Assembly: GCA_902500805.1 (NCBI GenBank)
Contig: CABVSA010000022.1
Span: 1 to 50,090 of the forward strand
Length of the DNA stretch: 50,090 nucleotides
Origin: an uncultured Nitrospira sp.
GTDB taxonomy: Bacteria > Nitrospirota > Nitrospiria > Nitrospirales > Nitrospiraceae
Direction of reading: 5' to 3'
Position numbers and translations under genes: made by a program. Of this stretch, positions 7,868 to 17,129 are shown in pieces. Every line of letters starts with the position of its first letter. The stretch's first letter is position 1. The notes beneath the pieces are model-generated. The model searched no databases and was not told where the DNA came from. It saw only the letters and a list, made by a program, of their open reading frames with translations.

Positions 7868-7962
7868 CCAAAACCATCCCCCACTCCTCGTCACTCCGAT
7901 ATCGTGTAGTAAGGCTGCCCCGACCGCTCAATGTCACAGTCAACCGAACCACCTGACGTGCA

Positions 7963-9693
7963 ATGGTGATCTTTAAGCGATTCCTGCCGTTCGTTCGTCC
8001 CTACGTCCCTCGCCTGTTGCTGGCTGGGCTGCTCGTGACCGGAGTAGCTCTCATCAATCTCACCTTGGTCAGGCTGGCCGGGACGCTCTGGGACGTGATC
8101 ACCGTTCAGCATGACGCAGATAAAATGACGCGCTCCATCGGCTTGTTCCTCGGTTTGGTGATTCTCCAGGGACTCTGCTCAATGGGCCATAGTTACCTCA
8201 CTGCCTGGGTTTCTCAGACTGTCGTCGCTGATTTCCGCAAACATCTCTTCGGGCACCTCCAAAAACTGACGCTCAGCTTTTTCGCTCGCCGACGCACAGG
8301 AGAATTACTCTCCCGGTTGATGTCTGATGTCACCGTCATTCAATCCCTCGTCACAGAGGCTCCCATTGACGGAGTCAAACAACTCGTGACGTTCGTCGGC
8401 GGCATTACGTTCCTACTCTTCATGAACTGGCAGCTCTGCCTCCTGATTCTGGTCCTGCTCCCGTTGTTGGTGGTCGTCTCAAAAATGTTCGGTCGACGGC
8501 TGAAATCCCTGTCGACCTCGATTCAAGATCACACGGCTGCACTCAGCACTCTGACCGAGGAAGTCATTTCCGGCATTCGCATCGTCAAATCATTCGTCCA
8601 GACAGGACGGGAGCGAACCCGTTTCGCAGACCAGGTCGAGCAGACCCTGCAGCTGACACTCCGTCGAGCCGGCATTATGGCCGTCTTCATTCCGGTGATC
8701 AGCCTGCTGACATTCTCATCGGCCACCGCCGTCCTGTGGTACGGAGGTCGCCAGGTCATCGACGGTGCGGTCACGCCAGGTGAGCTCTTTGCGTTTGTAC
8801 TCTTTGCCGGCATCTTGATCGGGCCCTTCAGCTCAGCAGCCAAGATCTTTACCCAGATCAAGGAAGCACAGGGTGCGACACAGCGAGTCTTCGAGATCTT
8901 GGATGCCAAGCCGGATATCGATGATCGACCAGACGCGCACCCGCTCGGGACCATCGCAGGCCACGTGCGGATGGAAAATGTCACCTTCAGCTATGACACC
9001 CGCCATCCAGTGCTTGCTCACCTGTCGTTTGAGGCGAAGCCTGGCGAATTGGTCGCCTTCGTCGGGCCAACCGGCGCCGGGAAGACCACGGTGATCAATC
9101 TCCTGCATCGGTTCTACGATCCAATAGATGGGCGCCTGGCCATCGACGGACGAGATCTGCGGGATGTTACCCTGGAGAGTTGGTATCGGCAAATCGCGCT
9201 GGTGCCGCAAGAAACCATCTTGTTCGGAGGCACCATCCTCGACAACATTCGCTATGGGAACCGAGAAGCAAGCGAAGCCACTGTGGTAGAGGCAAGCCAA
9301 GCGGCCCACGCACATGACTTCATCACCGACTTGCCGGATGGGTACCAAACCCTGGTAGGGGAGAAAGGGGTCAACCTATCAGGTGGGCAACGCCAACGAA
9401 TCGCGATTGCTCGAGCCATTTTGAAGAATCCTCGCATTCTCTTACTTGATGAGGCCACCTCATCGCTCGATACCGAATCGGAACGGCTGGTGCAGGAAGC
9501 CCTCCAGCGCCTCATGGAAGGCCGCACGACCTTCGTCGTCGCCCACCGCTTGTCAACCATCCAACGTGCCGACCGAATTCTGGTTTTAGACAAGGGGCAG
9601 TTGGTGGAAGAAGGCACGCATACCCAATTGATGGAGCGAAACGGGCTGTACCACTACCTCTACACCATCCGGCTCAACGAGCCGACGACCTAA
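7963..9693 (+). CDS. ABC exporter, MsbA/lipid-type half-transporter
   Basis: 576-aa fused half-transporter. Six membrane helices (residues 1-310) come before a complete nucleotide-binding domain. Walker A is FVGPTGAGKTT, the Q-loop VPQETILFGGTI, signature NLSGGQRQRIAIARAIL, Walker B ILLLDEATSSLD, and the H-switch VVAHRLST. All catalytic residues are intact, in sharp contrast to the ABC-like protein at 25438-27114. The TMD has the MsbA-like coupling segment TLSFFARRRTGELLSRLMSD. Such homodimers flip lipid A-core or other lipids, or export drugs. No lpxK or kdtA gene is next to it, so calling it msbA is not justified from context. Confidence 0.9.
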   Translation: MVIFKRFLPFVRPYVPRLLLAGLLVTGVALINLTLVRLAGTLWDVITVQHDADKMTRSIGLFLGLVILQGLCSMGHSYLTAWVSQTVVADFRKHLFGHLQKLTLSFFARRRTGELLSRLMSDVTVIQSLVTEAPIDGVKQLVTFVGGITFLLFMNWQLCLLILVLLPLLVVVSKMFGRRLKSLSTSIQDHTAALSTLTEEVISGIRIVKSFVQTGRERTRFADQVEQTLQLTLRRAGIMAVFIPVISLLTFSSATAVLWYGGRQVIDGAVTPGELFAFVLFAGILIGPFSSAAKIFTQIKEAQGATQRVFEILDAKPDIDDRPDAHPLGTIAGHVRMENVTFSYDTRHPVLAHLSFEAKPGELVAFVGPTGAGKTTVINLLHRFYDPIDGRLAIDGRDLRDVTLESWYRQIALVPQETILFGGTILDNIRYGNREASEATVVEASQAAHAHDFITDLPDGYQTLVGEKGVNLSGGQRQRIAIARAILKNPRILLLDEATSSLDTESERLVQEALQRLMEGRTTFVVAHRLSTIQRADRILVLDKGQLVEEGTHTQLMERNGLYHYLYTIRLNEPTT

Positions 9694-9808
9694 ACCGTCG
9701 CGGCAGCCTCATCCCAACCGACAGACCTGCAGCACTCTCGAACCGCTCAGGTTGGACTGCCCAACACGCCCCCAACGGGACCTTGAGGCAGGGTATAATC
9801 ACCGTGCC

Positions 9809-10438
9809 ATGCCCCTCTTTCACTACCATAGGATTTTCCTTCTACTGATTTGTTCGTCATGGCCGACCATGGTGCAGGCCGTGGAGATGGGCACCGAGGT
9901 GACCGTGTGGATTGAATCAGGCTTAGCTGTTGCGACCAGCCAGCTCAGCGGGCGGAGGGAAATACCGTTGGGTGCGCAGGAAGTGGTGCTCTATTCGGGT
10001 GCAAGCGGACTCAACGGCATCGTGGTGACATCTCGTCGCCTCTTAGGATTTTCCAGTCGTGCTCTCACCTGGACGAAGATAGAACTAGGCGTGAACGAGA
10101 AAATCCTCGAACGGAAGATCCTTCCCACCTTTATTCTTATAAGAACGGACCACGATCTGTACGGATTTCGTGGCGTCAACGGTCTGTGGCTCAAGGAGGC
10201 ACTGGGCGTACGAGAAAAGGTGCACCGATTGTACGGCAACGACTACGGAGCGGTCTTCATCACCAATGAACGCGTGGTCGGATTCACCCCACTTCTCGGA
10301 GGCTTCGCCTCGAAACCGTTGGACGTGCATGAACAAATCCTAGGGGTAGACAACGATAATGGGCTCATTCTGGTTTCCACCACCAGACGCACGCTCGTCC
10401 TAGGTAGCCGGTTAAGCGGATGGGAAGAGTTCGAATGA
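9809..10438 (+). CDS. Exported protein of unknown function
   Basis: 209 aa from ATG 9809. The N-terminus (MPLFHYHRIFLLLICSSW, then PTMVQA) is a probable signal peptide cleaved near VQA-VE. The rest is built of short repeated beta units. Examples are GIVVTSRRLLGFSSRALTW, FILIRTDHDLYGFRGVNGLW, AVFITNERVVGFTPLLGGF and LILVSTTRRTLVLGSRLSGW. Each has the shape x-[IV]-x-[T]-x-x-R-x-[LV]-G-F, then an aromatic or small turn. This suggests a beta-propeller or similar repeat fold with four or so blades. Homologues are not recognised. An in-frame start exists at 9752, but that extension lacks signal-peptide character. Confidence 0.75.
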   Translation: MPLFHYHRIFLLLICSSWPTMVQAVEMGTEVTVWIESGLAVATSQLSGRREIPLGAQEVVLYSGASGLNGIVVTSRRLLGFSSRALTWTKIELGVNEKILERKILPTFILIRTDHDLYGFRGVNGLWLKEALGVREKVHRLYGNDYGAVFITNERVVGFTPLLGGFASKPLDVHEQILGVDNDNGLILVSTTRRTLVLGSRLSGWEEFE

Positions 10439-10578
10439 GTCACCCCATAGTGACGATCGCACAAGATACCTATTCCTTCTGCCCTTTAAACTTTACCTTC
10501 CTGTAACCTCCCTCTAACTCCAACGCAATGGGGCCCTGATAGCATGAGGCACTACTAAAAATTAAAAAGGAGGAGCAG

Positions 10579-10962
10579 ATGGTAACAGTCGGCAACTTGA
10601 TGCAGACAGAACCGGTGACAGTGGAAGCCGGTACGTCGGTCATTGAGGCAGCGAAACTCATGAGGGCCTGCAATGTAGAAAGTGTTTTGGTGACGCACAA
10701 AGCGAAGATCATCGGCATCGTCACCGAGTCTGACATCGTCAAGAAATTCGTGGGAGCTGAGAAGGCATCGTATTTTGTGGCGGTTGATGCCATCATGAGC
10801 AGCCCGATTCCCGGTATCGAGGAGCGGCGGCCATTGACGGAAGCCGCCGACCTCATGGATAAACACCGCACGCTCCACCTCGGAGTGACCAAAGGGGGTG
10901 CGCTCATCGGTCTAGTATCGGTTCGAGACTTTCTCAGGCCCGTCTCCATCGACGAGTTCTAA
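10579..10962 (+). CDS. CBS-domain pair protein
   Basis: 127 aa, almost entirely a Bateman module of two CBS motifs. The first is MQTEPVTVEAGTSVIEAAKL ending in IIGIVTESDIVKK. The second is IMSSPIPGIEERRPLTEAAD ending in LIGLVSVRDFLR. Such stand-alone pairs bind adenine nucleotides (AMP, ATP, SAM) or similar ligands and regulate partner proteins. A strong ribosome binding site (AAAAAGGAGGAGCAG) stands before the ATG, so high expression is likely. It has no operon partner. A second, longer CBS protein (16353-17129) in this window resembles it in the first CBS motif. Confidence 0.92.
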   Translation: MVTVGNLMQTEPVTVEAGTSVIEAAKLMRACNVESVLVTHKAKIIGIVTESDIVKKFVGAEKASYFVAVDAIMSSPIPGIEERRPLTEAADLMDKHRTLHLGVTKGGALIGLVSVRDFLRPVSIDEF

Positions 10963-11013
10963 GCCCCTAACCGACCCGCCTCATCGGCCATGCGGCTGGC
11001 ACGGCCCCCTCGA

Positions 11014-12021
11014 TCATTGTCCGGTTGATGACAGCTCTACGACCACTTTGCCGATGTTGGTATGTTGCTCCAGCATCGTGTGGCCGGCACGAAGATTCTC
11101 AACAGTCAGACCGTTCAGCACCCGATTCGCCGTGGTCCGCATCCTACCAGACTCAATTAAATCCTTTACCTCACTCAAAATCTTTCCCTGTGACTCCATG
11201 CGATGGCCGAACATCGACTTGGTAAACATCAATTCCCAGTGGAGACTCACGGACTTTCGCTTGAAGATGGAGATATCCAACCCGTCGGCATCATCAATAA
11301 GCCCGATCTCGCCGAACGGCGCGATGATCTCAGCCAGATTGGTCCCGTGCTGGCCGGAATGAGTCGTACTGAAGATAAAGTCGACAAACTGTATGCCGAG
11401 GGCCCGGATCTCCGAGACGAAATTCTGATGTGATACCACATGGTCGGCACCCAGGCCGGCAACCCACTGCTGGCTTTCCGATCGAGACGCCGTGGCAATG
11501 ACGGTCATTGACGTCTTCAGCTTGAGGAATTGGATCGCCTGAGACCCGACGCCACCGGCACCACCGATAATGAGGACCGTCTGTCGGTCAGCGATAGTGA
11601 GGCGCATCTTTTCAAAGAGCATCTCGTAGGCAGTCAAACTGGTGAGGGGAAGCGCGGCAGCCTCAGCAAAGGAAAGATTCTTCGGTTTCAAGGCCACGAG
11701 CCGTTCATCCACGAGTTGCCTAGTCGCGTAACACCCCGCCCGGTTGAGGTCTCCGCTATAGAACACCTCGTCCCCGACCTTGAATTGCATCGCCTCGTTG
11801 CCACCCGCTCGTACAATCCCTGCAGCATCCCAACCAAGAATCACCGGTTGACCATCTGTCCTGGATCGTCGCGAACGGATCTTGTAATCAATGGGATTCA
11901 ACCCAATAGCTTTGACCTCAACCAGAAGATCACGGCCAGTTGGAATAGGATCCGGCAGTTCCGTCACCTGAAGATTGAACGCATCCAGCGTATGTGCCTG
12001 TGTGTAGCCAAGTACCTTCAT
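11014..12021 (-). CDS. Zinc-independent quinone-oxidoreductase-like alcohol dehydrogenase (MDR family)
   Basis: 335-aa medium-chain dehydrogenase/reductase. The N-terminal GroES-like domain has EVKAIGLNPIDYKIRSR and VILGWDAAGIV. The NAD(P) domain has the glycine motif VLIIGGAGGVGSQAIQFLK. Cysteine and histidine zinc ligands of classical alcohol dehydrogenases are absent, as in the YhfP/ZADH-type quinone oxidoreductase group (TIGR02817-like), which reduces quinones or enones with NADPH. It is monocistronic on the minus strand. Substrate is unknown. Confidence 0.88.
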   Translation of the reverse strand: MKVLGYTQAHTLDAFNLQVTELPDPIPTGRDLLVEVKAIGLNPIDYKIRSRRSRTDGQPVILGWDAAGIVRAGGNEAMQFKVGDEVFYSGDLNRAGCYATRQLVDERLVALKPKNLSFAEAAALPLTSLTAYEMLFEKMRLTIADRQTVLIIGGAGGVGSQAIQFLKLKTSMTVIATASRSESQQWVAGLGADHVVSHQNFVSEIRALGIQFVDFIFSTTHSGQHGTNLAEIIAPFGEIGLIDDADGLDISIFKRKSVSLHWELMFTKSMFGHRMESQGKILSEVKDLIESGRMRTTANRVLNGLTVENLRAGHTMLEQHTNIGKVVVELSSTGQ

Positions 12022-12154
12022 TGGCCCTCCCTACCATAGTGATCCATAGGCTCGGCAAACAAGTCCAGCCATGACCGTGCCAAACTAGAAACTGAGGCAA
12101 CAGAAACCCTGTCGATTTGAGCCGGAACACAAAGGCGCAGGAAATGAGTCGACC

Positions 12155-12802
12155 TTATTTCACCTTGGAGAACTCGGCGGGGATTCTGATTTCCTTGCCG
12201 TCTTGGAGGTTCACGACAAACACGGAGACGGCGTTCGGATCGAATTGCTCGTAGGCAAAGAGAGCGGTAAATCGAGACCGATAGGCAGGACCGTTCGTTT
12301 CATTTTTTCTTCCACGCTCGGCTTTGCCGATGTCGATAGCCTTGATCCGTTTCGACCCTTGCTGCAGCTCAATCAGCGCACCCTCGGCGAAGTACTCGTC
12401 GTCGCCGCAAAGCTGCACCTCGATCTCCATGTTCGGCATGTCCATCACTTTCTTGATGAACTCTTCCGGCATGCGAATGTCCGCTTTGCGTTTCTTCGAT
12501 TCCGCGGCCTCCTGTCGGCCGAATGCTTCAAGCCGGTACCGCTTCGTACGGAGAACGGCGCTTGCTCCGCAGGGATCTGTTTCAGGATCGGCACCGACAC
12601 GGGTCGCCAGCGACGCTTGCTGAAGGACCTTCTTCACCTCGTCCTGGGAATTGGCTTTTTCCATCGGAGTGCGCCCGGTTTCGAGCGTCTTGTGAGCCTC
12701 TTCTGAGGACAAACTTACATCGATCGCCCAGGCAGAATGAGCTCCTATTGCCGCTGTTCCGACCAGCCCAACGACCAATCTGATCAAACCACCAAACGTC
12801 AT
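12155..12802 (-). CDS. Exported protein of unknown function
   Basis: 215 aa. The N-terminal hydrophobic stretch GLIRLVVGLVGTAAIGAHSA ends at AWA-ID, a likely signal peptidase I site, so the mature protein should be periplasmic. The mature part is charged. It has two cysteines far apart (DPCGAS and VQLCGDDE) that could form a disulfide, and a C-terminal beta region ending KEIRIPAEFSKVK. No family was recognised. It is flanked by maf on one side and the oxidoreductase on the other, with promoter-sized gaps, so it is probably expressed alone. Confidence 0.7.
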   Translation of the reverse strand: MTFGGLIRLVVGLVGTAAIGAHSAWAIDVSLSSEEAHKTLETGRTPMEKANSQDEVKKVLQQASLATRVGADPETDPCGASAVLRTKRYRLEAFGRQEAAESKKRKADIRMPEEFIKKVMDMPNMEIEVQLCGDDEYFAEGALIELQQGSKRIKAIDIGKAERGRKNETNGPAYRSRFTALFAYEQFDPNAVSVFVVNLQDGKEIRIPAEFSKVK

Positions 12803-12897
12803 GGATTCAGATTCTCTCTCATGTAGACACAGTCCTGCTAAACAGGCCTATCCTGTTGATAGGGGCGCATTGTAGGGGAACCGTCCTGCCTTTGCAA

Positions 12898-13530
12898 TCA
12901 CACCGCGAAGCGACTCCAGTTCGCATAGGGCTTGCGGTGATACAGCTCCTCGATATCGAGCACAATCGGATACCCAACTGACTGCAACAGGCGAGCGACG
13001 AGTTTCAGCGGTAGACCCACCACGGTGGTATAATCGCCGTCGATCCGCTCCACCAGCTCTCCGCCAAGTCCTTGGATCGCATAGGCTCCGGCTTTTCCCA
13101 GTGACTCCTGGGAAGCAAGATATCGACTATAGACACCTTCAACATCCACTTTCATGGTCACGTGCGTTGTGGCCACCTCAACTCTGTCAATCCCGCGCTC
13201 ATGGCAGCAGATTGCAACTGCCGTATGGACATGATGACACCGGCCGGCGAGCCGACTCAGCATGGTGCGGGCGTCCTCAAGATGAAGGGGTTTCCCCAAG
13301 AGTTGCCCATCGAGTTCAATGACGGTATCACTGCCAAGAATGAAGTCTTGCAGACGAACCTGGGCCACGCAGCGGGCCTTTTCACGAGCGAAGTGCTTGG
13401 CCTGTTCGAGAGGCAACCATCCCATCACCGGATGTTCAGGGAACTCGGACGTGCATATCTCAAACGAAAGACCGAGTAGGGCAAGGAGCTCTTTGCGCCG
13501 AGGGGAGCCGGAGGCCAGTACTAGCTGCAT
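12898..13530 (-). CDS. maf: Maf family nucleoside-triphosphate pyrophosphatase
   Basis: 210-aa Maf/HAM1-fold house-cleaning pyrophosphatase that hydrolyses dTTP/UTP or modified nucleotides. The N-terminal phosphate loop is LVLASGSPRRKELLALLG. The catalytic region has FILGSDTVIELDG, with the acidic residue, and GKPLHLEDA. The signature KAGAYAIQGLGGELVERIDG is followed by DYTTVVGLPL. The start ATG overlaps the end of the dus gene by ten bases, so the two are translationally coupled. It is the last gene of the DUF692-like, dus, maf operon. The subgroup (YhdE dTTPase or YceF 7-methyl-GTPase) cannot be fixed by eye; KAGAYAIQG favours the YhdE type. Confidence 0.93.
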   Translation of the reverse strand: MQLVLASGSPRRKELLALLGLSFEICTSEFPEHPVMGWLPLEQAKHFAREKARCVAQVRLQDFILGSDTVIELDGQLLGKPLHLEDARTMLSRLAGRCHHVHTAVAICCHERGIDRVEVATTHVTMKVDVEGVYSRYLASQESLGKAGAYAIQGLGGELVERIDGDYTTVVGLPLKLVARLLQSVGYPIVLDIEELYHRKPYANWSRFAV

Positions 13531-14696
13531 CGTGACGCCAGAGTTTCGTCCATATCGACTGATTCATCGTATGGAAGGGCCACTCCACTCTGGGGTCTTA
13601 TGTGAAACGCCTCGAGGATGGACTGGAGCTCCTCGACAGACGATACACGCACCATCTGTGCCCGAAGTGAAGCAGCATGGGGAAAGCCTTTACAATACCA
13701 CCCCAAATGCTTGCGCATGCGATGGAATTGCTTGTGCCCAAAGATTTCAACAAACTGCTTGGCATGTTCGAGCAGAACGGCAAAGCGCTCTTCTAGCGAA
13801 ACATCGCTGAGTACCAAGCCGGACTCAGGCCCTCTCTCGCTACTCGTTTGCCCCCGGACCTCCTCCTTGGAACGAAAGAACCAGGGAGCGCCAAGCACTC
13901 CGCGTCCCACGAGAACGCCATCAACACCGGTTTCACGAACCCGCCGTGATATGTCCTCGAGACACTGAATGTCGCCGTTCCCCAACAGCAACGTTCCGGT
14001 TCCTTGCACCAATGAAGCCGCTCGTGCAATCGCAGACCAATCTGCTACTCCTCGATACATTTGTTTCAACGTCCGTCCGTGGAGGGAAATGACCGTCGGC
14101 TGTTCCAGCAATAACTGCTCGACCCAGGCCTCCACCGTCACCGACTCATATCCCAGTCGGGTTTTGACGGAAACCGGAAGTGTCTCCCGTCGGCTCACCG
14201 GGTGCGCACCACGCTGTCGGTTCATCCGTTCAAAAACTTCAACACGTGCAGGCTTGAACCCTCCTTGTTCGAGCGTCTGCCCGCCTGCCCAATCGTCGAT
14301 GCCGCGCTTGGCCGCCTGGATGAGCGAGCGCGCCAGTTCAGGTGTGCGGATGAGGCCGGCGCCGGATCCCGACGCCGCGACACCCTTGGAGGGACACCCC
14401 ATGTTGATGTCCAGCCCATCGAACCCCAATTCGCAGACCGCTTGTGCTGCTAAATAGAAAAGCTCCGGATCATTCCCATAGAGCTGCGCGACGATCGGCC
14501 GCTCAATCTCGCTGTACCGGAGTGTTTCCAAATGGATTTCCGGAGCGCGGCACACGTCATGAACATGTGTAAACTCCGTGAACGTCACGTCCGGTCCTCC
14601 GTGAGAAGCAATGACGGCCCGGAAACACGCGTCGGTGACACCGTCCATCGGGGACAGTCCAACAATCGGTCGAGGAAGGTGTTGCCAGAAATTCAT
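13521..14696 (-). CDS. dus: tRNA-dihydrouridine synthase
   Basis: 391-aa FMN-dependent enzyme that reduces uridines in tRNA D-loops. The N-terminal motif is VGLSPMDGVTDACFR. The catalytic cysteine is in GLDINMGCPSKGVAASGSGA, FMN contacts are in SVKTRLGYE and ISLHGRT, and the phosphate site is LLGNGDI with GVLVGRGVLGAPWFF. It is longer than the usual 320-350 aa. A linker near residues 150-175 (GGQTLEQGGFKPARVEVFER) and a region after GAPWFF add the length. The final approximately 80 residues form the helical RNA-binding domain. It follows the DUF692-like gene by six bases and overlaps maf, forming a three-gene operon. Confidence 0.93.
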   Translation of the reverse strand: MNFWQHLPRPIVGLSPMDGVTDACFRAVIASHGGPDVTFTEFTHVHDVCRAPEIHLETLRYSEIERPIVAQLYGNDPELFYLAAQAVCELGFDGLDINMGCPSKGVAASGSGAGLIRTPELARSLIQAAKRGIDDWAGGQTLEQGGFKPARVEVFERMNRQRGAHPVSRRETLPVSVKTRLGYESVTVEAWVEQLLLEQPTVISLHGRTLKQMYRGVADWSAIARAASLVQGTGTLLLGNGDIQCLEDISRRVRETGVDGVLVGRGVLGAPWFFRSKEEVRGQTSSERGPESGLVLSDVSLEERFAVLLEHAKQFVEIFGHKQFHRMRKHLGWYCKGFPHAASLRAQMVRVSSVEELQSILEAFHIRPQSGVALPYDESVDMDETLASRCS

Positions 14697-14702
14697 GTCA
14701 GC

Positions 14703-16184
14703 TCATTGCGCAGTCGGGATTGGTTCGTTCGCAAGGCGATAGGCCTGACGGAGCCCCTCAGCCTCTACCGCAGCCAGCTCCCCTACGTCGGGGGCCACCT
14801 CATAGACGAATGCGACAAACCGATCCACTTTCAACAAAAAGAAATCATACAGCTCGGCGAGCGGTTGAGGGTCACGGAACCAGAACGCCACAAATCCCTC
14901 CAACGCAATCCCTCGTTCATGAAGCCGACGGCATGACTCCACAAACATATCCGCAATCGCCCCACTCCAGTGTAGGATTTCATAGGGGAGATACAGAGAG
15001 TGATAGAGGTCTAACTCCTGGGTGTACCCCGGATCCTCATTCCACTCCGGTCCTCTTGGTTCAACCTTGCCCAGTAGAACGTGAACATAGCGCTGATAGG
15101 CTTCTTCCATCGTCTCTCTGCTCGATGCTGATGTCGCTGACCCCGGCACCGCTTTCGCTTCACGGATAGGGACGGTCTTCTCGCTGTGACCTCTCTTTGG
15201 AAACACCGCCGCATAGCGTCTGGAGAATGCGGCAAATTCGTCCACGATCATCTCTGCTGGTTTTGTATCCACTTCCAAGGCCAGGCCCCTTAAGTTGGTG
15301 AGCCGTGGATGACACAAAATCTGATCAAGCATCTCGAACAAGACCGGTGGGATAGGGGCGGCGTGGGCATCTGTCCAGGCCGGCAATGCGGTGTCATCGA
15401 CAGGTGCTACCCGTTGACTCGGATGCGCTCGGATTGATTCATGGATATCAAGCCCTGCAACATGAATCTCGACAACACGATTCAACGGGAATGCATCGAG
15501 AAATGTCTCAACGAACCGCGGCAACGAGATCGTCCGATACGCTCCGGTGTAGCGATACACCGTCCACAGATGCCCCACATCAAGGACCAGGCCACATGGC
15601 GACTGGTCGCAAATCACCTGAAAAAACGTTGGGATGGACAAGGTTCCCGCGACAAAGTATGTGAGCGGCGGCATTTCAAGCAAGACCAACGGCCTGCTTC
15701 CATTCAGCAAACAACCTTGTTGATCAAGCTGATATTGCACCGCGGTGGCATTTTCGGCCACAACCTCCGCACTCCCTCGTGTATAGAGCGGCGGCAGATA
15801 GGTTCCATAGCAGTAGCCGGCAAAAACCTTGGCTGCGCATTCGTGATTGAGCCACGCACTCTGCAGAGCATGGAGGTGTTCGCCCGCTTCACGTACGGCT
15901 TGTTGAAACAGTTCGGACTCCGCCACTCCGGGTTGCGTCATCCATAAGCCTTCGCCATGATACGTCAATTGCGCATCGCCGACTTCGCTCCTTGTCACCG
16001 CCAAGGCCCGCGTCGTATTCCGAAAGATTTCGAAGTACGCCGGTGGCACTTGACGTGCGAGTAGACTTCGCCGCAAGCTAGGCAAATCCGGGGAGTGGAC
16101 ATCGACAGACAACCCCAAACCATGCAACGGAATCGCCTCAACTCGACTCAGGAATTCTCGATGAGCAGGCTCTCTACAATCCAT
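14703..16184 (-). CDS. DUF692/MNIO-like metalloenzyme with C-terminal extension
   Basis: 493 aa from the ATG at 16184, which has a GGAGG eight bases upstream; an in-frame ATG at 16217 lacks one. The first 330 residues show the motif order of the DUF692 TIM-barrel family (multinuclear non-heme iron oxidases such as MbnB and TglH). These are GLGLSVDVH, LNHE (H114, E115), LVLLEMPP (E170), GLVLDVGHLW (D202, H205), VVEIHVAG (H241), WTDAHAAPIP (D272, H274) and GLALEVD (E304). These residues would bind two or three irons. Known members modify cysteines of peptides, helped by a partner protein. Here no precursor peptide or partner gene is seen. A helical C-terminal domain of about 150 residues could act as an in-built partner. 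Operon with dus and maf. Function unknown. Confidence 0.7.
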   Translation of the reverse strand: MDCREPAHREFLSRVEAIPLHGLGLSVDVHSPDLPSLRRSLLARQVPPAYFEIFRNTTRALAVTRSEVGDAQLTYHGEGLWMTQPGVAESELFQQAVREAGEHLHALQSAWLNHECAAKVFAGYCYGTYLPPLYTRGSAEVVAENATAVQYQLDQQGCLLNGSRPLVLLEMPPLTYFVAGTLSIPTFFQVICDQSPCGLVLDVGHLWTVYRYTGAYRTISLPRFVETFLDAFPLNRVVEIHVAGLDIHESIRAHPSQRVAPVDDTALPAWTDAHAAPIPPVLFEMLDQILCHPRLTNLRGLALEVDTKPAEMIVDEFAAFSRRYAAVFPKRGHSEKTVPIREAKAVPGSATSASSRETMEEAYQRYVHVLLGKVEPRGPEWNEDPGYTQELDLYHSLYLPYEILHWSGAIADMFVESCRRLHERGIALEGFVAFWFRDPQPLAELYDFFLLKVDRFVAFVYEVAPDVGELAAVEAEGLRQAYRLANEPIPTAQ

Positions 16185-16352
16185 CGTTGGTCCCTCCGAC
16201 AGGGCCACAATTCGCACCTAGTGTATGCCGGAAAACCATTGAATGACAAGGCGTTCAGCCCTTCATGGGCTCAGAGAACCTTCTGCTATACTTGGCATAC
16301 ATTGCGACGGCCAGGCGAGCAGATTCGTGAGAAGAGAGGACCTGGCTGAGCG

Positions 16353-17129
16353 ATGTTGGAGAAGGATATTCAACGGCTGCGAGGGGAGGATCCGCAGACT
16401 ATTCTGGTTGGACATATGATGACACCCGGTGTAGTCCAAATTCCCGGAGATATATCGGTCACCGAAGCGGCCTCACTGCTGGAACGCGAGCGGATGCCCT
16501 GTCTGTTGGTCAAAGATACCGAATGGCGTTTTGGACTCATGACTCCGACCGACATCGTCAAGAAGGTCGTGGCTCAAGGACTCGAACCGGACGATGTCGA
16601 AGTGCGGACCATCATGACACGTCCGGTCCAATTCATCGAGTATGATCGAGCCATAGAAGAGGCCTCTACCCTCATGATGTCCTCGGGAACCCCGATCCTC
16701 ATCGTCACCAAGGAAAATCAACCGGTCGGTGTGTTGACTGCCCGAGACCTCGTACTGTCACCCAAGCGATGTGCAGCCAATATTTCGGCAACCGTCAGTG
16801 TGATGGAGGGAGAGGGCGCAGGAACAGCCCATCAGAGCACCATCACCCAGCTAAGCCATGCTGGTGCGTCGCTGATCTCTTCCGCCTTGTTGTTACCCGG
16901 GGCCCGAGTTATTTTGGGCTTCTCTCTCTCAGAAACAATGAGCCCTCTCACCATCAGAGGGACCGTGTTGAACAACGCCGGCCTTGAGGCCGTATCAGGT
17001 GTGACCCGACCCATTTTGTCTATGCCGCCTGCCGTGGAAGTCCAGTTTCTGGACCTTTCTCCTGCAGATCAGTCTCGAATCAAAGCCTGGGTCCTCGGGC
17101 ACCTTCCTCCCTCGGTCAGTTCATCGTAG
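16353..17129 (+). CDS. CBS-domain pair fused to a PilZ-like domain
   Basis: 258 aa in two parts. Residues 1-135 hold two CBS motifs (HMMTPGVVQIPGDISVTEAA ending in FGLMTPTDIVKK, and IMTRPVQFIEYDRAIEEAST ending in PVGVLTARDLV). Residues 145-255 look like a degenerate PilZ domain: TITQLSHAGASLISSALLLP, GARVILGFSLSE, IRGTVLNNAG, VEVQFLDLSPADQSRIKAWV. The RxxxR c-di-GMP motif usual before PilZ is not seen, so nucleotide binding there is doubtful. The arrangement suggests a sensor that combines adenine nucleotide binding with a c-di-GMP-type output or interaction fold. It is monocistronic, upstream of the LOG-family gene. Confidence 0.8.
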   Translation: MLEKDIQRLRGEDPQTILVGHMMTPGVVQIPGDISVTEAASLLERERMPCLLVKDTEWRFGLMTPTDIVKKVVAQGLEPDDVEVRTIMTRPVQFIEYDRAIEEASTLMMSSGTPILIVTKENQPVGVLTARDLVLSPKRCAANISATVSVMEGEGAGTAHQSTITQLSHAGASLISSALLLPGARVILGFSLSETMSPLTIRGTVLNNAGLEAVSGVTRPILSMPPAVEVQFLDLSPADQSRIKAWVLGHLPPSVSSS

